From M3007 sp044347755 (lineage in GTDB: Bacteria; Bacteroidota; Bacteroidia; Chitinophagales; Saprospiraceae): 64,000 nucleotides of DNA. Of the stretch, positions 1-9,105 are shown one piece after another. The notes below the pieces were generated by a model. That model was not told the origin of the DNA, made no database searches, and was given only the letters and a program-made list of their open reading frames with translations. Each line of letters begins with the position of its first letter. Position 1 is the stretch's first letter. The DNA lies in assembly GCA_044347755.1 (NCBI GenBank), contig JBIKUE010000001.1:1-64000 (forward strand), written 5' to 3'. The position numbers were made by a program, and so were the translations under genes.

Positions 1-1018
1 ACCTAAAATATTCATGAATAAATTGCCAGCCTTCTTTGTGTGGGGTAGGGGAGCGTCCTGATTTTTTTAGTGCAATATGGAGCCGGAATAACAAACGCCA
101 GTGCTGCCAAAGATCCCGGTAGGCTCTAATCATTCCATGAGAAGGATCATAAATATGGGCAGGTTCTCCCAAGACACCGTTGAGTTCCATTACTTTGACA
201 TTTGCATGTTGCAGTGCATCCCAGGATTCTGTTTTCAGGTCAAATCGGGCATAGTGAATATCTGGAATTTGCCGGCAAATTTTTTCGAATGCCTGAACCA
301 TAGATGGCGTAATCAGGTGATTCCCATTTATAAATTTGGTGCCACGTGCATGGTTTCCAATGGGTTCCAGGAGTACAGTTTCACCCGGTGCTGGTACCTG
401 ATCCAGTAACCCCGGGTATTCCCTTTCAAAGCGGGTCAATTGAAAGGCAGAGCGAGCTTGCTTTTGCATAAGCGTGCGGATACTGCTTCCTCCATCCCCT
501 TCTACCTGTAAAAACGCTTTTATACACACCGAGGTAATACCGAAATAACCATCCTTACCAGGAAAGCGATGATATAACACTGACGCTTCGAAAGGTTGTG
601 CTAAAAACTCCTGGAGTATAAACCGGACTGGCCATTGATGGAGATGCTCCCATAATTCTTGCTCGTTGTGAACCTTTTTAACCAAAAAACCGCGTTCACC
701 TACGTCTGGTTTTGCAATAATGGGAAATGACATGCCCTTATCACGGAGCATGTTACATATGGATTCTAATGGCTCCTCTTTTTCAACGAATATTGTTTTT
801 GGTAAGATGACTTCCGGAAGTTGGGTCAATATATCCCACTTGGACTCTCCCATAGCACCGCCCAAGGGAATGCCTGGATTAACGTTGGAAAAGAAAAACA
901 AGTGCCTGGCTCGCACTGCAAACCATAGCCAAAATCCATACACCGGAATGTTAGCTAACCACCAGGGATAATATTCCCATTGTGTCCAGCGGGTGATGAA
1001 ATGTGCGATTTTCGACAC
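1..1018 (-). CDS. ATP-grasp carboxylate-amine ligase-like protein (3' end outside window)
   Basis: The first 339 codons of a minus-strand gene that continues past the window edge. It looks like a cytosolic ATP-grasp enzyme related to D-alanine-D-alanine ligase, which would join an acyl phosphate to an amine. Seen: PIIAKPDVGERGF at residues 99-111, GNHARGTKF at 221-229, and the metal-binding ATP-grasp signature FDLK (259-262) with MELNGVLGEPAHIYDP (277-292). The start is a GTG: an in-frame TAA lies eight codons upstream and no ATG lies between. The start is one base after the stop codon of the upstream UnbV gene, so translation is probably coupled. The natural substrate is unknown. Family assignment is from recognised motifs; function is inferred. 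Confidence 0.8.
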   Translation of the reverse strand, partial: MSKIAHFITRWTQWEYYPWWLANIPVYGFWLWFAVRARHLFFFSNVNPGIPLGGAMGESKWDILTQLPEVILPKTIFVEKEEPLESICNMLRDKGMSFPIIAKPDVGERGFLVKKVHNEQELWEHLHQWPVRFILQEFLAQPFEASVLYHRFPGKDGYFGITSVCIKAFLQVEGDGGSSIRTLMQKQARSAFQLTRFEREYPGLLDQVPAPGETVLLEPIGNHARGTKFINGNHLITPSMVQAFEKICRQIPDIHYARFDLKTESWDALQHANVKVMELNGVLGEPAHIYDPSHGMIRAYRDLWQHWRLLFRLHIALKKSGRSPTPHKEGWQFIHEYFR

Positions 1019-1019
1019 G

Positions 1020-4000
1020 TTATCTAGGTGATTTGATTAAATAAACTGCCGCTGCGGCATTGTTGATGCCGAAAACAAGCCGTTTTTTAGTGCCAGATGA
1101 TACTACTCCCAAACTACGCACGTCTCCGCGTACTTGCAATCCACTTTCCAGATACCTTGACGAACGGAATGTTTTATTGCCCAGATTGAGCCACAACTGA
1201 CCGTGATTTCCACCCAAATTGCCCAGTTTTACCCGGTTATGTGTTCTATTACCGGCCAGCACCAGATCCATAAATCCGTCTGCATTGGCATCCAGACTGG
1301 CGATTGCCTGGACCGGCGCTATTTGTGCCTCCTTGGAAAAAGAGTGGAATCCAAACTTGCCATTACCCTGATTTTCCAACCAGCCGGTTTCCAGGGTCTG
1401 GGCAGTTAAGTGGGTAGCAGCTTCTATTTGTGCTGCAGTCAGGATATCTCCCACCTGTGCGTCTGCGTAGTCCTTGAAGTATTGGAATTTTTTGCGCAGA
1501 TATGGTAGTTGCCCGGTCAAATCTTCCAAAGAAGCCATTGGGTAAGATTTGCCCTGAACGTAATAAAACAACAGCGGATCAGGGCTTCCGTTTTTATCGA
1601 AATCTGCGCTGTAAAGTTCCAGAGGCTCTTGCTCAGATGCCCGAAGTTGACTGTTCAGGCCCAGGTTGCCGGCCACTACATCCTGGTCGCCATCGCCATC
1701 CAGATCTGAGGTGTAGAGGCAGTTCCACAGTCCGCTCAAGTGCAGGGTTTCAGCGGCACTGAATACCCCTCCCTGGTTATCATGTAATTGGATGGGCAGC
1801 CATTCTCCGGCTGTAATCAGCTCCGGTTCCGGATCACCATCAGTTTGTACCCAAACGCCGCTGGTTGCTCCGGCAAATAGAGCGCCCTGGCTAAATTTCC
1901 CTTTACCGTCGTTCAGCAGAATATACCCATTCCCGGTTTCCGGGTATTGGTTAGGCAATACTCCGGCGCCTACAAAAAGATCCAGGTCACCATCGTTTTC
2001 TACATCTGCTGCCTGCACACAAGCAGCGGGTTGACGCAATTCCGGCAAGGCGTTGGCCACTTTGGTCATTATGCCTTTTCCATTGTTCAGGTATAGCCGA
2101 TGTTGTAGTTCAGGGGCATTGGGTTCTATATCATAGCCGCCCGAACAAACGAATAAATCCATTGCCCCATCTCCATTGGCATCAAAAAAGACAGCCCCCT
2201 GATCTTCGCAAGATGCATCCAGGTTGAAAGCTGGCTGGGTTGAAGGGCTGAAACTGCCGGCAGTATTGCCCAGCAGCAAAACCCCTGCCTGCCCCTGCGC
2301 ACCACCCAGATAGAGGTCTTCCACGCCATCGCCGTTGACATCGGCAGAGGCCATGGCCGGCCCCTGCCGGGAATAAAACCACGGAAGTAAGGCTTGTTTT
2401 TTCAGGTCGTTTGATTCGTTTTCCTGGTGTTTAAAGGGCAGGATTCCGTTATCAACTATAAACAGGGGTGGGGCGGCCGGGGGTGTAGGCAAAGTTTTGC
2501 CTTGTGCCTGAGCAATCTCCAATCGCAAAGTTTGTTTGGATTTTACACCGGTAAGCACCTGCCGTTCAAAGGTTGGCCAGGTGATGATGAGCGAATCGAG
2601 TACGTCCAACTGGCCCAGGCCAAGAGATAATATCGGATCCACTGAAGCCTGAAAGCCCCGAACCGGATTTTGTTCCAGATAAAAAGTCTTCCCACCACCA
2701 TAGGCCAGGATTTGGGCGCCGATGCCCCACGGATTTCCAGGGTTGCCCTTGAGCTGTATCCTTAGCCAATGGTTAGGAGTCTGTTCAGATGTGTTTTCCA
2801 AGATGCCGGCATAATCGTTGGTATTGTTGAGCGCCAAATCCAGGTCTCCATCGTTGTCAAAATCTGCCCAGGCAGCACTTTGGGTTACCACTGGGTTACC
2901 CAGGCCCCAGGCTGCTGCCTGATTGGAAAATTGCTCGCCATCGAGGTTTTTGAAGAAGTAATTGGCTTCAATAATAGGCGGCATTTTTTGTAAATACTCC
3001 TGAAAACCTATGTTTTTTTCTCCTTTTTGCATCCTTAGTACCTCATCGGCGGTGAATTTCAGGAAGTCCATATTAGTATGGTCTCGCGGATAGCCATTGC
3101 TCACAAACAGGTCGCGCAATCCGTCATTGTCAAAATCAAAGAACAGCGACGACCAGCTCCAGTCAGTATTAGATACACCGGCCATTTGTCCTACTTCAGA
3201 AAAAGTGCCGTCGCCGTTGTTGCGTTGTAGCATGTTTCGGCTGTATTGTTTGCCAAAACCACTGCGCATCATGGTGTACACTTTTTCGAAATTATCAGCG
3301 CCGCTGTGCATTTTTTGCAGATGATTGCCTTCGGGAAGCATATCCAGCGTGACTAAATCTGGCCAGGCATCTCCATTGAAGTCGGCAATATCACAACCCA
3401 TGGAAAACATGGAACTGTGATCAATTCTTTGGTTTAACTCCTCTGTAAAAGTGCCGTTTCGTTGATTGATAAACAGGTAATCCGGTTCATTAAAGTCATT
3501 GCCGATAAATATGTCCGGCCATCCATCTCTGTTGATATCGCAAGTACTAATACCCAAACTAAAACTTAGCACATTTGAGGTAATGCCGGCTGTTTCTGTC
3601 ACATTGGTAAAAGTTTTGCCTCCGTCATTTCTGAAGAGTTTGTTCGTGTATTCGGGATGTTTTTTTCCCCTGATCTGGTATATATCCAATGATCCCCGGG
3701 AATATTCTACGGTTGAATGGTTCAGCAGGAAAAGGTCCAGGTCTCCATCCTTGTCGTAGTCAAAAAAGGACGCATGGGTGGAATGCGCCAGGTCGTTCAG
3801 GCCGTACTCTGCGGATTTTTCTTCGAATACAGGTGATTGGCCGCCTTTATTGATGAATAGCAGGTTGCTCCGCAGGTTGTCAAACGGATATCCTGCCCGA
3901 CAGACATACAGATCCAGCCAGCCATCCTGATTAATATCCACCGGGGTAGCCCCTGTGCACCAGCCTTCCAGGGCAGCAATGCCTGAGCTTTGGGTAATGT

Positions 4001-4286
4001 CTTCAAAAGCCAGCTCACCTTTGTTGAGATAAAGCCGGTTTTTGACCATATTCCCGGTATAGACCAGGTCCTGGAGCCCATCATTGTTGAAGTCACCAAT
4101 TGCAGTACCTCCTCCGTTGTAGAAATACTGGTATTTAAAGATGTTGAAGGTTTCCTTTTCAACCAGGAGGTTTCTGAAATCTATATTGGTTTGGCTTCGG
4201 GGAACCTCCTGAAATGCGGCGCCGTCAGGAGCAGAACTCTGGCGGCATGACCAGAAAAGGAGCAGTAAAACAGGTATGTATTTCAT
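1020..4286 (-). CDS. FG-GAP/VCBS repeat lipoprotein with ASPIC/UnbV domain (CRTAC1-like)
   Basis: A 1088-residue surface or periplasmic lipoprotein. I chose the ATG that opens MKYIPVLLLLFWSC, a signal peptide with its lipobox cysteine at residue 14; an ATG 14 codons upstream would put hydrophilic sequence before it. Many calcium-binding FG-GAP/VCBS repeats (DFNNDGLQDLVY, DINQDGWLDLYV, DFDNDGDLDLAL) form a first propeller. An ASPIC/UnbV domain follows at about 515-590 (NHWLRIQLKGNPGNPWGIGA), then a second propeller reaches the end. In Bacteroidota such proteins often sit beside SusC/SusD pairs, as here, and are thought to help bind or process surface glycans; that role is inferred. Downstream of susC and susD on the same strand. 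Confidence 0.88.
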   Translation of the reverse strand: MKYIPVLLLLFWSCRQSSAPDGAAFQEVPRSQTNIDFRNLLVEKETFNIFKYQYFYNGGGTAIGDFNNDGLQDLVYTGNMVKNRLYLNKGELAFEDITQSSGIAALEGWCTGATPVDINQDGWLDLYVCRAGYPFDNLRSNLLFINKGGQSPVFEEKSAEYGLNDLAHSTHASFFDYDKDGDLDLFLLNHSTVEYSRGSLDIYQIRGKKHPEYTNKLFRNDGGKTFTNVTETAGITSNVLSFSLGISTCDINRDGWPDIFIGNDFNEPDYLFINQRNGTFTEELNQRIDHSSMFSMGCDIADFNGDAWPDLVTLDMLPEGNHLQKMHSGADNFEKVYTMMRSGFGKQYSRNMLQRNNGDGTFSEVGQMAGVSNTDWSWSSLFFDFDNDGLRDLFVSNGYPRDHTNMDFLKFTADEVLRMQKGEKNIGFQEYLQKMPPIIEANYFFKNLDGEQFSNQAAAWGLGNPVVTQSAAWADFDNDGDLDLALNNTNDYAGILENTSEQTPNHWLRIQLKGNPGNPWGIGAQILAYGGGKTFYLEQNPVRGFQASVDPILSLGLGQLDVLDSLIITWPTFERQVLTGVKSKQTLRLEIAQAQGKTLPTPPAAPPLFIVDNGILPFKHQENESNDLKKQALLPWFYSRQGPAMASADVNGDGVEDLYLGGAQGQAGVLLLGNTAGSFSPSTQPAFNLDASCEDQGAVFFDANGDGAMDLFVCSGGYDIEPNAPELQHRLYLNNGKGIMTKVANALPELRQPAACVQAADVENDGDLDLFVGAGVLPNQYPETGNGYILLNDGKGKFSQGALFAGATSGVWVQTDGDPEPELITAGEWLPIQLHDNQGGVFSAAETLHLSGLWNCLYTSDLDGDGDQDVVAGNLGLNSQLRASEQEPLELYSADFDKNGSPDPLLFYYVQGKSYPMASLEDLTGQLPYLRKKFQYFKDYADAQVGDILTAAQIEAATHLTAQTLETGWLENQGNGKFGFHSFSKEAQIAPVQAIASLDANADGFMDLVLAGNRTHNRVKLGNLGGNHGQLWLNLGNKTFRSSRYLESGLQVRGDVRSLGVVSSGTKKRLVFGINNAAAAVYLIKSPR

Positions 4287-4326
4287 GGTATCGACCTGGC
4301 AAATATAGCGCAGTCTGCTTTTTGGC

Positions 4327-4358
4327 AAAAAAAATGCCTGCGTCCGCAGACGCAGGCA
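4327..4358 (-). terminator. Rho-independent terminator after the SusD-like gene
   Basis: A perfect 10-bp stem (TGCCTGCGTC / GACGCAGGCA) with a CGCA loop is followed, on the minus strand, by eight T. It lies 40 bp past the stop of the SusD-like gene and just before the UnbV gene start, so it would end or attenuate the SusC-SusD transcript and lower UnbV expression. Confidence 0.85.
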
Positions 4359-4397
4359 GGTGGACGTATCACTAAACTACTCTGTAATACCTATCTG

Positions 4398-5957
4398 TTA
4401 ATCAACGTCCCACCAAAGCGGGGTGCCGCCGGTGTCCGGGCCGCCCAGGGTTTGTACTGCTTTGAGTACTTCTACGCGGTTGGTACGGTATTCCGGTGCT
4501 GGCATGTTGATACGTTTGATGCCGGCCTGAGAATCAATTTTTCCGGCGCTGTTGTTTACCAATACCTGATACAGGCGAGGATAACCTGTACGACGGTATT
4601 CAGACCATGCTTCCTGACCATCCGGGTACATAGAAAGCCATTTTTGCGTAATGATCTGCTCCAGTTTATTTTCACTAGAAGCGGCATCGTCCCATTTAGG
4701 CGATACATTGCTGGCAGGACCTGCATTGTTGGCAGCATTTACCGGATCCACATAAGATGCTGCGGTAGCATTGCTGGCCAGGTAGGCAGCAGCGCTTCCC
4801 AGACCATGTTGATCAAAGGAGGTTTGTACACCCTGTTCGTACAGGCTTTGTACCGAACCACCTGCACCAGCCCAGCCACGCATGGCTGCTTCGGCACGAA
4901 GGAAGTACACCTCAGCGGCCACCATAAGCTGTACCTTATCAGGGTCAACCAGAGCAGAGAAGCCCTGGTAGTCTGATTTTGCAGCAATGGCAATGCCCTG
5001 ACGAATTCCTTTTAATGTACCCGGTACTATTACAGAAGGTTCAAAATACTTCAAACCACGCGGATCATTAAAGCCGGTCAGAATGGACTCCATTGGTGCA
5101 CCCATACGGATGTCGTTCCATGCATTGTCCATAATATTTAATGGGTGAGTGGAGCCATCAGCAGCGGTTACCAGGAAGTTTCCACTGTTGTCAGTGATCA
5201 CTCCAACCGGATGTGACAGTGCTTTTTCCCCTTGTGTTTTAGCTTCTGCCGGATCTACCTTTGAAATACGGATGGCCAAACGAAGGCGCATAGAATTAGC
5301 CAACTTGATCCACTTTGTGATGTCGCCACCATATGCCAGGTCAAACTTTGCAAAGTTAGCTTTAGCATTAGCATCATCTTTTAGTGGCGTCAAAATAGTT
5401 ACAGCCTCATCCAGATCGTCGAAAAAGTGATGATAAGCATCCTCCTGAGAGTCGTACGTTACACCACCACCTTCGGTCAATACACCATAATTGCTATAGA
5501 TAATCGGACCATAAATGTCGCTCACACGGTGCATGGCAGTAACCCGGCAAATTTTAGCCCAGGCATTGAATTCCGGGAAATTGGTGCCAGCATTTTGTTC
5601 CATACGACGCAGCGGCGACATAACGCTTCCGTATGCTACATTCCAGGGCCATTCGTTCCAACCATCTACCAAATCATAGGTCATGTTGTTGGAGTTGCCA
5701 CGGAATGGCGTAGGGGGCATCATATAGCCAGAGTAAACGTCGGCGATCAGGTTTTGCTGAAGCTGGGTAATCCAGGCCGGCGTGTAGGCATAGATATTTT
5801 GAAGGACTTGTTTGAATTCTTCACCTACCGGGATATTCTGCGGGCGGAAAGGGTCGGTGTTGATTTCCTCAAAGTCCTTGGTGCAACTTTGGAAGGTGAG
5901 CATACCTGCAGTCACCAGTAACAAAGCGCTAAGGAGAAGAATGATTCTTTTTTTCAT
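4398..5957 (-). CDS. SusD/RagB-like outer-membrane nutrient-binding lipoprotein (SusD-like_2 type)
   Basis: A 519-residue lipoprotein that would cap the partner SusC transporter on the cell surface and bind its ligand. The N-terminus is a lipoprotein signal (MKKRIILLLSALLLVTAGM, then LTFQSC with Cys25), followed by the family start KDFEEINTDPFRPQN. Helical TPR-like repeats and the RLAIRISKVDPAEAK region match the SusD-like_2 class of about 500-550 residues. It lies 30 bp downstream of the SusC gene in the same operon. Together with the NagB fusion upstream, the context suggests an amino-sugar or chitin-type ligand, but no glycoside hydrolase is present here, so the ligand is inferred. Confidence 0.93.
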   Translation of the reverse strand: MKKRIILLLSALLLVTAGMLTFQSCTKDFEEINTDPFRPQNIPVGEEFKQVLQNIYAYTPAWITQLQQNLIADVYSGYMMPPTPFRGNSNNMTYDLVDGWNEWPWNVAYGSVMSPLRRMEQNAGTNFPEFNAWAKICRVTAMHRVSDIYGPIIYSNYGVLTEGGGVTYDSQEDAYHHFFDDLDEAVTILTPLKDDANAKANFAKFDLAYGGDITKWIKLANSMRLRLAIRISKVDPAEAKTQGEKALSHPVGVITDNSGNFLVTAADGSTHPLNIMDNAWNDIRMGAPMESILTGFNDPRGLKYFEPSVIVPGTLKGIRQGIAIAAKSDYQGFSALVDPDKVQLMVAAEVYFLRAEAAMRGWAGAGGSVQSLYEQGVQTSFDQHGLGSAAAYLASNATAASYVDPVNAANNAGPASNVSPKWDDAASSENKLEQIITQKWLSMYPDGQEAWSEYRRTGYPRLYQVLVNNSAGKIDSQAGIKRINMPAPEYRTNRVEVLKAVQTLGGPDTGGTPLWWDVD

Positions 5958-5987
5958 TGTTTATTTCAATTTAAGCATGAAAATCAA

Positions 5988-8900
5988 TTAAAACGTAAAG
6001 CCAAGGTTCACACCAATGCTCCGAACTGCCGGAGGGCTAAATACGTCTACACCTTGAAGGCCGGTTCCGGTTGACATGGCAATATCCGGATCGAACGGTG
6101 CTTTGTTCACAAAATAAACCAGGTTGCGGCCAACCAATGACAAACGCAGGGAAGAGCCTTTGCTGATCCGGCTTGTTGCATTTTTCGGGAACATATACCC
6201 AATGGAAAGTTCGCGTAGGCGAATGCTTGTTCCATCATAGATGTATGCACCGGTAATACCATCCCGGCCACCTACGGCTACATAGTATTTTTCCGGATCA
6301 ACCTTTCCCGTAAATGGAGTGCCGTCTTCTCTTACCGCATCAACGGTTACACCGCCATTTTCACGGGCATCAGCAGTTTCTTTGGACACGCCAAAACGAT
6401 CTGTAACGGCTTGAGTAATAGACATCACTTCGCCGCCAAAACGGCCATCTATCAATACGCCAACAGAGAAATTACCAAAGCGAACGGTATTGTTCCAGCC
6501 AAGAATGAAGTCTGGAGCCGGGTTGCCCAGAACGGTGTCAGCACCTGCAACTGGTACGCCATCGGCGTTTACCACCATTTTGCCATTGAGGTATTTGAAT
6601 CCTTTTCCACCGATTTCGCCAAATGGATGTCCTTCACGGATCACCATGTCATAGTTGTTTACACCACCGTCTGTCAGGGTATAAACACCATCAGCCAGGA
6701 GTGGAGTCAGTTCTAGTACCTCGTTTACGTTGCGGGTGAAGTTTAATTGAGTGGTCCATTCCAATTTGCTGGAACGAACTGGAGTGAGCGACAAGGTTGC
6801 CTCAATACCGGAATTCTGAATGTCACCTGCATTGATGATGGCCTGTGACAGGCCGCTACCCTGCGGTACAGACACTACAATACGTTGGTTGGTCGTATTG
6901 GTTTTATACCAGGTCAGGTCAAGGCCGGCACGATTGTTCCAGAAACGGACATCAGCACCTAGTTCCAAAGATTTGGACAGTTCGTTTTGTACATCGGTAC
7001 CTGGGAGCAAACCGATGTTTGGCGCTTGCGCACCACCTGCCGGGAAGCCATACTGAATATTGGTATCATACGGATTTACACCATTTCCCACCTGTGCATA
7101 AGAAGCACGAACCTTTGCATAGTCGATTCCTTTCATATTGAACATTTCTGAAAGGATGGCGGAGGCCCCAACGGATGGATAGAAAAAGGAGTTGGATGAT
7201 GTAAATGCCAATGTAGAAGACCAGTCGTTACGGCCCGTTACGTCAAGATACAACATGCCTTTGTAGCCAAGAGAAAGGCTTCCAAATACTGATTGCAACT
7301 GTGAACGGTTGGGCTGGCTTTGCGTGATGTTCGCTCCAGGCTGGCGGATGTTTTGAATCACAAAGGTGTTGGCATAATACATACCAGGGCCTTTTGAGTC
7401 AGCATACATGGAGAGGACTTTTACATCATTGATGCTTGAGCCAAGGGTAAGTGCAGTGCTAAAATCATTGAAGTCTTTCCGTAGGTTCAACAATACGTCG
7501 CCATAGCGTACCGTGCTTTGCAGGTTGTTCATAACAAAGCGACCATTTTCATCTGCAAGGGTGGCCTCTGTACCAGCATAGGAGTGTTGTTCAAAACCGT
7601 CGTAGGTTTTGTCCATGTTGCCACGAATTTGGATATTGGCCCAATCTGTAAGTTTGATACCTACACCCACTGTGCCATAAAAACGGTTGCGCGTGTCAAA
7701 GTTCGGGTTACGATTTAAAATCCAATCCGGGTTTTGCCAGTCGTCGCGGCTTCCCACCCAGTTCTGAAGGTAAAGCTTGCGCACATCGTCGAACTTCTCA
7801 AAGTTGTTGCCACTGTAATCGGCATAGCGCTGACCGCGTGGGAAAAGATACAAACCTGTGAGTGGATTAAAGTACATACCCTGCGCACCACGGTTATCAC
7901 CGCGCTGGTTGGTATAATTCAATGTAGCGTTGAGTGAAAGACGTCCATCTAGAAACTCTGCCGTTTCACGGAGGGTAAGGTTATGGCGGCTGAGTTGACT
8001 GGTAGGAATAATTCCTTTTGAGGAAGTATTAGCGTAGGAGAAATAAGTTTGTGCTGTTTTATTGCCTCCTGTCAGTCCGATAGAGTTGATATAGGTAGCT
8101 CCGGTTTGGAAGAAATCCTTCACATGATCTGGCGAAGTACCTTTTTCACCCCAGCTGAAGTTTTCATTCTGACGGGATCCATAGGAAAACTGAAGTTCCG
8201 GGCTAAGGGCAACTTGTTCCCAGGTTGCATTGCTGGAAAATTCAATTTTTGGGTCTCCGGAACGACCTTTTTTAGTGGTTACCAAAATAACACCATTGGC
8301 AGCCTGGCTTCCGTACAGAGCAGCAGCGGATGCTCCTTTCAATACCGTCATGCTTTCAATATCCTCTGGATTGAGGTTTGAAATAGCATCACCGCCATCC
8401 CGGCCAACGTTGCCGGAATTGCCGGACTGCCCCCAGACGTCACCAGGTTGTCCAGGTGAAAAATTGAACATCGGTACACCATCGACCACATACAACACGT
8501 TGTTGTCGCGGGTAGATTTTTGACCACGCATCACAACACGGGTTGAACCGCCTACACCAGAACCGCTACGATTGATCTGCAAACCGGCTGTTCTGCCAGA
8601 CAATGAGTTGATCACGTTAGGGTCTTTTACGCGGGTCAGGTCAGCGTTGCTGATCTCCTGAGCGCCGTAGGTGAGAGATTTTTTCTCTCTGGAGATACCC
8701 AAAGCGGTTACTACTACTTCGTCAAGCTGGGAGCCAGATGCCAACTTGATGTCCAGTGTAGTTGAGCCACCAATAGCTACCTGCATGGTTTCATAGCCAA
8801 CGTAGCTTACAACGAGGGTGCCCGAAGTGCTGGTTACATTCAGCGTGAATTTGCCGTCGGCATCAGTTCTGGTTCCATTCCGGGTTCCGGATTCCGTTAC

Positions 8901-9050
8901 GGAAGCGCCTATGAGGGCATCTCCAGTAACCGCATCGGAAACCATGCCTGAAACGGTTTGTGCCACTACATTGCCTGAAAAGGCAAGGCAGAAGAGCAAC
9001 AAAGGCACCCAAATGAGGAATGTGCCCATGATTTGTTGTTTGTGCTTCAT
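5988..9050 (-). CDS. SusC/RagA-family TonB-linked outer-membrane transporter
   Basis: A 1020-residue TonB-dependent receptor for active uptake of oligomers across the outer membrane. Order of parts: signal peptide 1-30 (cleavage near VVAQ), a carboxypeptidase-regulatory-like domain (TVSGMVSDAVTGDALIGASV), a TonB-box-like stretch (LDEVVVTALG), a plug domain with the SusC signature (YVVDGVPM and VLKGASAAALYGSQAANGVI), then a 22-strand barrel ending in VNLGFTF with the usual terminal aromatic. Length is typical. It precedes the SusD-like gene by 30 bp and follows the NagB/PIG-L gene by 55 bp, so all three may share a transcript from the operator-bearing promoter at 11.1 kb. Confidence 0.95.
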   Translation of the reverse strand: MKHKQQIMGTFLIWVPLLLFCLAFSGNVVAQTVSGMVSDAVTGDALIGASVTESGTRNGTRTDADGKFTLNVTSTSGTLVVSYVGYETMQVAIGGSTTLDIKLASGSQLDEVVVTALGISREKKSLTYGAQEISNADLTRVKDPNVINSLSGRTAGLQINRSGSGVGGSTRVVMRGQKSTRDNNVLYVVDGVPMFNFSPGQPGDVWGQSGNSGNVGRDGGDAISNLNPEDIESMTVLKGASAAALYGSQAANGVILVTTKKGRSGDPKIEFSSNATWEQVALSPELQFSYGSRQNENFSWGEKGTSPDHVKDFFQTGATYINSIGLTGGNKTAQTYFSYANTSSKGIIPTSQLSRHNLTLRETAEFLDGRLSLNATLNYTNQRGDNRGAQGMYFNPLTGLYLFPRGQRYADYSGNNFEKFDDVRKLYLQNWVGSRDDWQNPDWILNRNPNFDTRNRFYGTVGVGIKLTDWANIQIRGNMDKTYDGFEQHSYAGTEATLADENGRFVMNNLQSTVRYGDVLLNLRKDFNDFSTALTLGSSINDVKVLSMYADSKGPGMYYANTFVIQNIRQPGANITQSQPNRSQLQSVFGSLSLGYKGMLYLDVTGRNDWSSTLAFTSSNSFFYPSVGASAILSEMFNMKGIDYAKVRASYAQVGNGVNPYDTNIQYGFPAGGAQAPNIGLLPGTDVQNELSKSLELGADVRFWNNRAGLDLTWYKTNTTNQRIVVSVPQGSGLSQAIINAGDIQNSGIEATLSLTPVRSSKLEWTTQLNFTRNVNEVLELTPLLADGVYTLTDGGVNNYDMVIREGHPFGEIGGKGFKYLNGKMVVNADGVPVAGADTVLGNPAPDFILGWNNTVRFGNFSVGVLIDGRFGGEVMSITQAVTDRFGVSKETADARENGGVTVDAVREDGTPFTGKVDPEKYYVAVGGRDGITGAYIYDGTSIRLRELSIGYMFPKNATSRISKGSSLRLSLVGRNLVYFVNKAPFDPDIAMSTGTGLQGVDVFSPPAVRSIGVNLGFTF

Positions 9051-9105
9051 ACAATAATGACTGGTTGAGTGAATAAGATAGGTTTAGAATCCAATTGACT
9101 TCAGG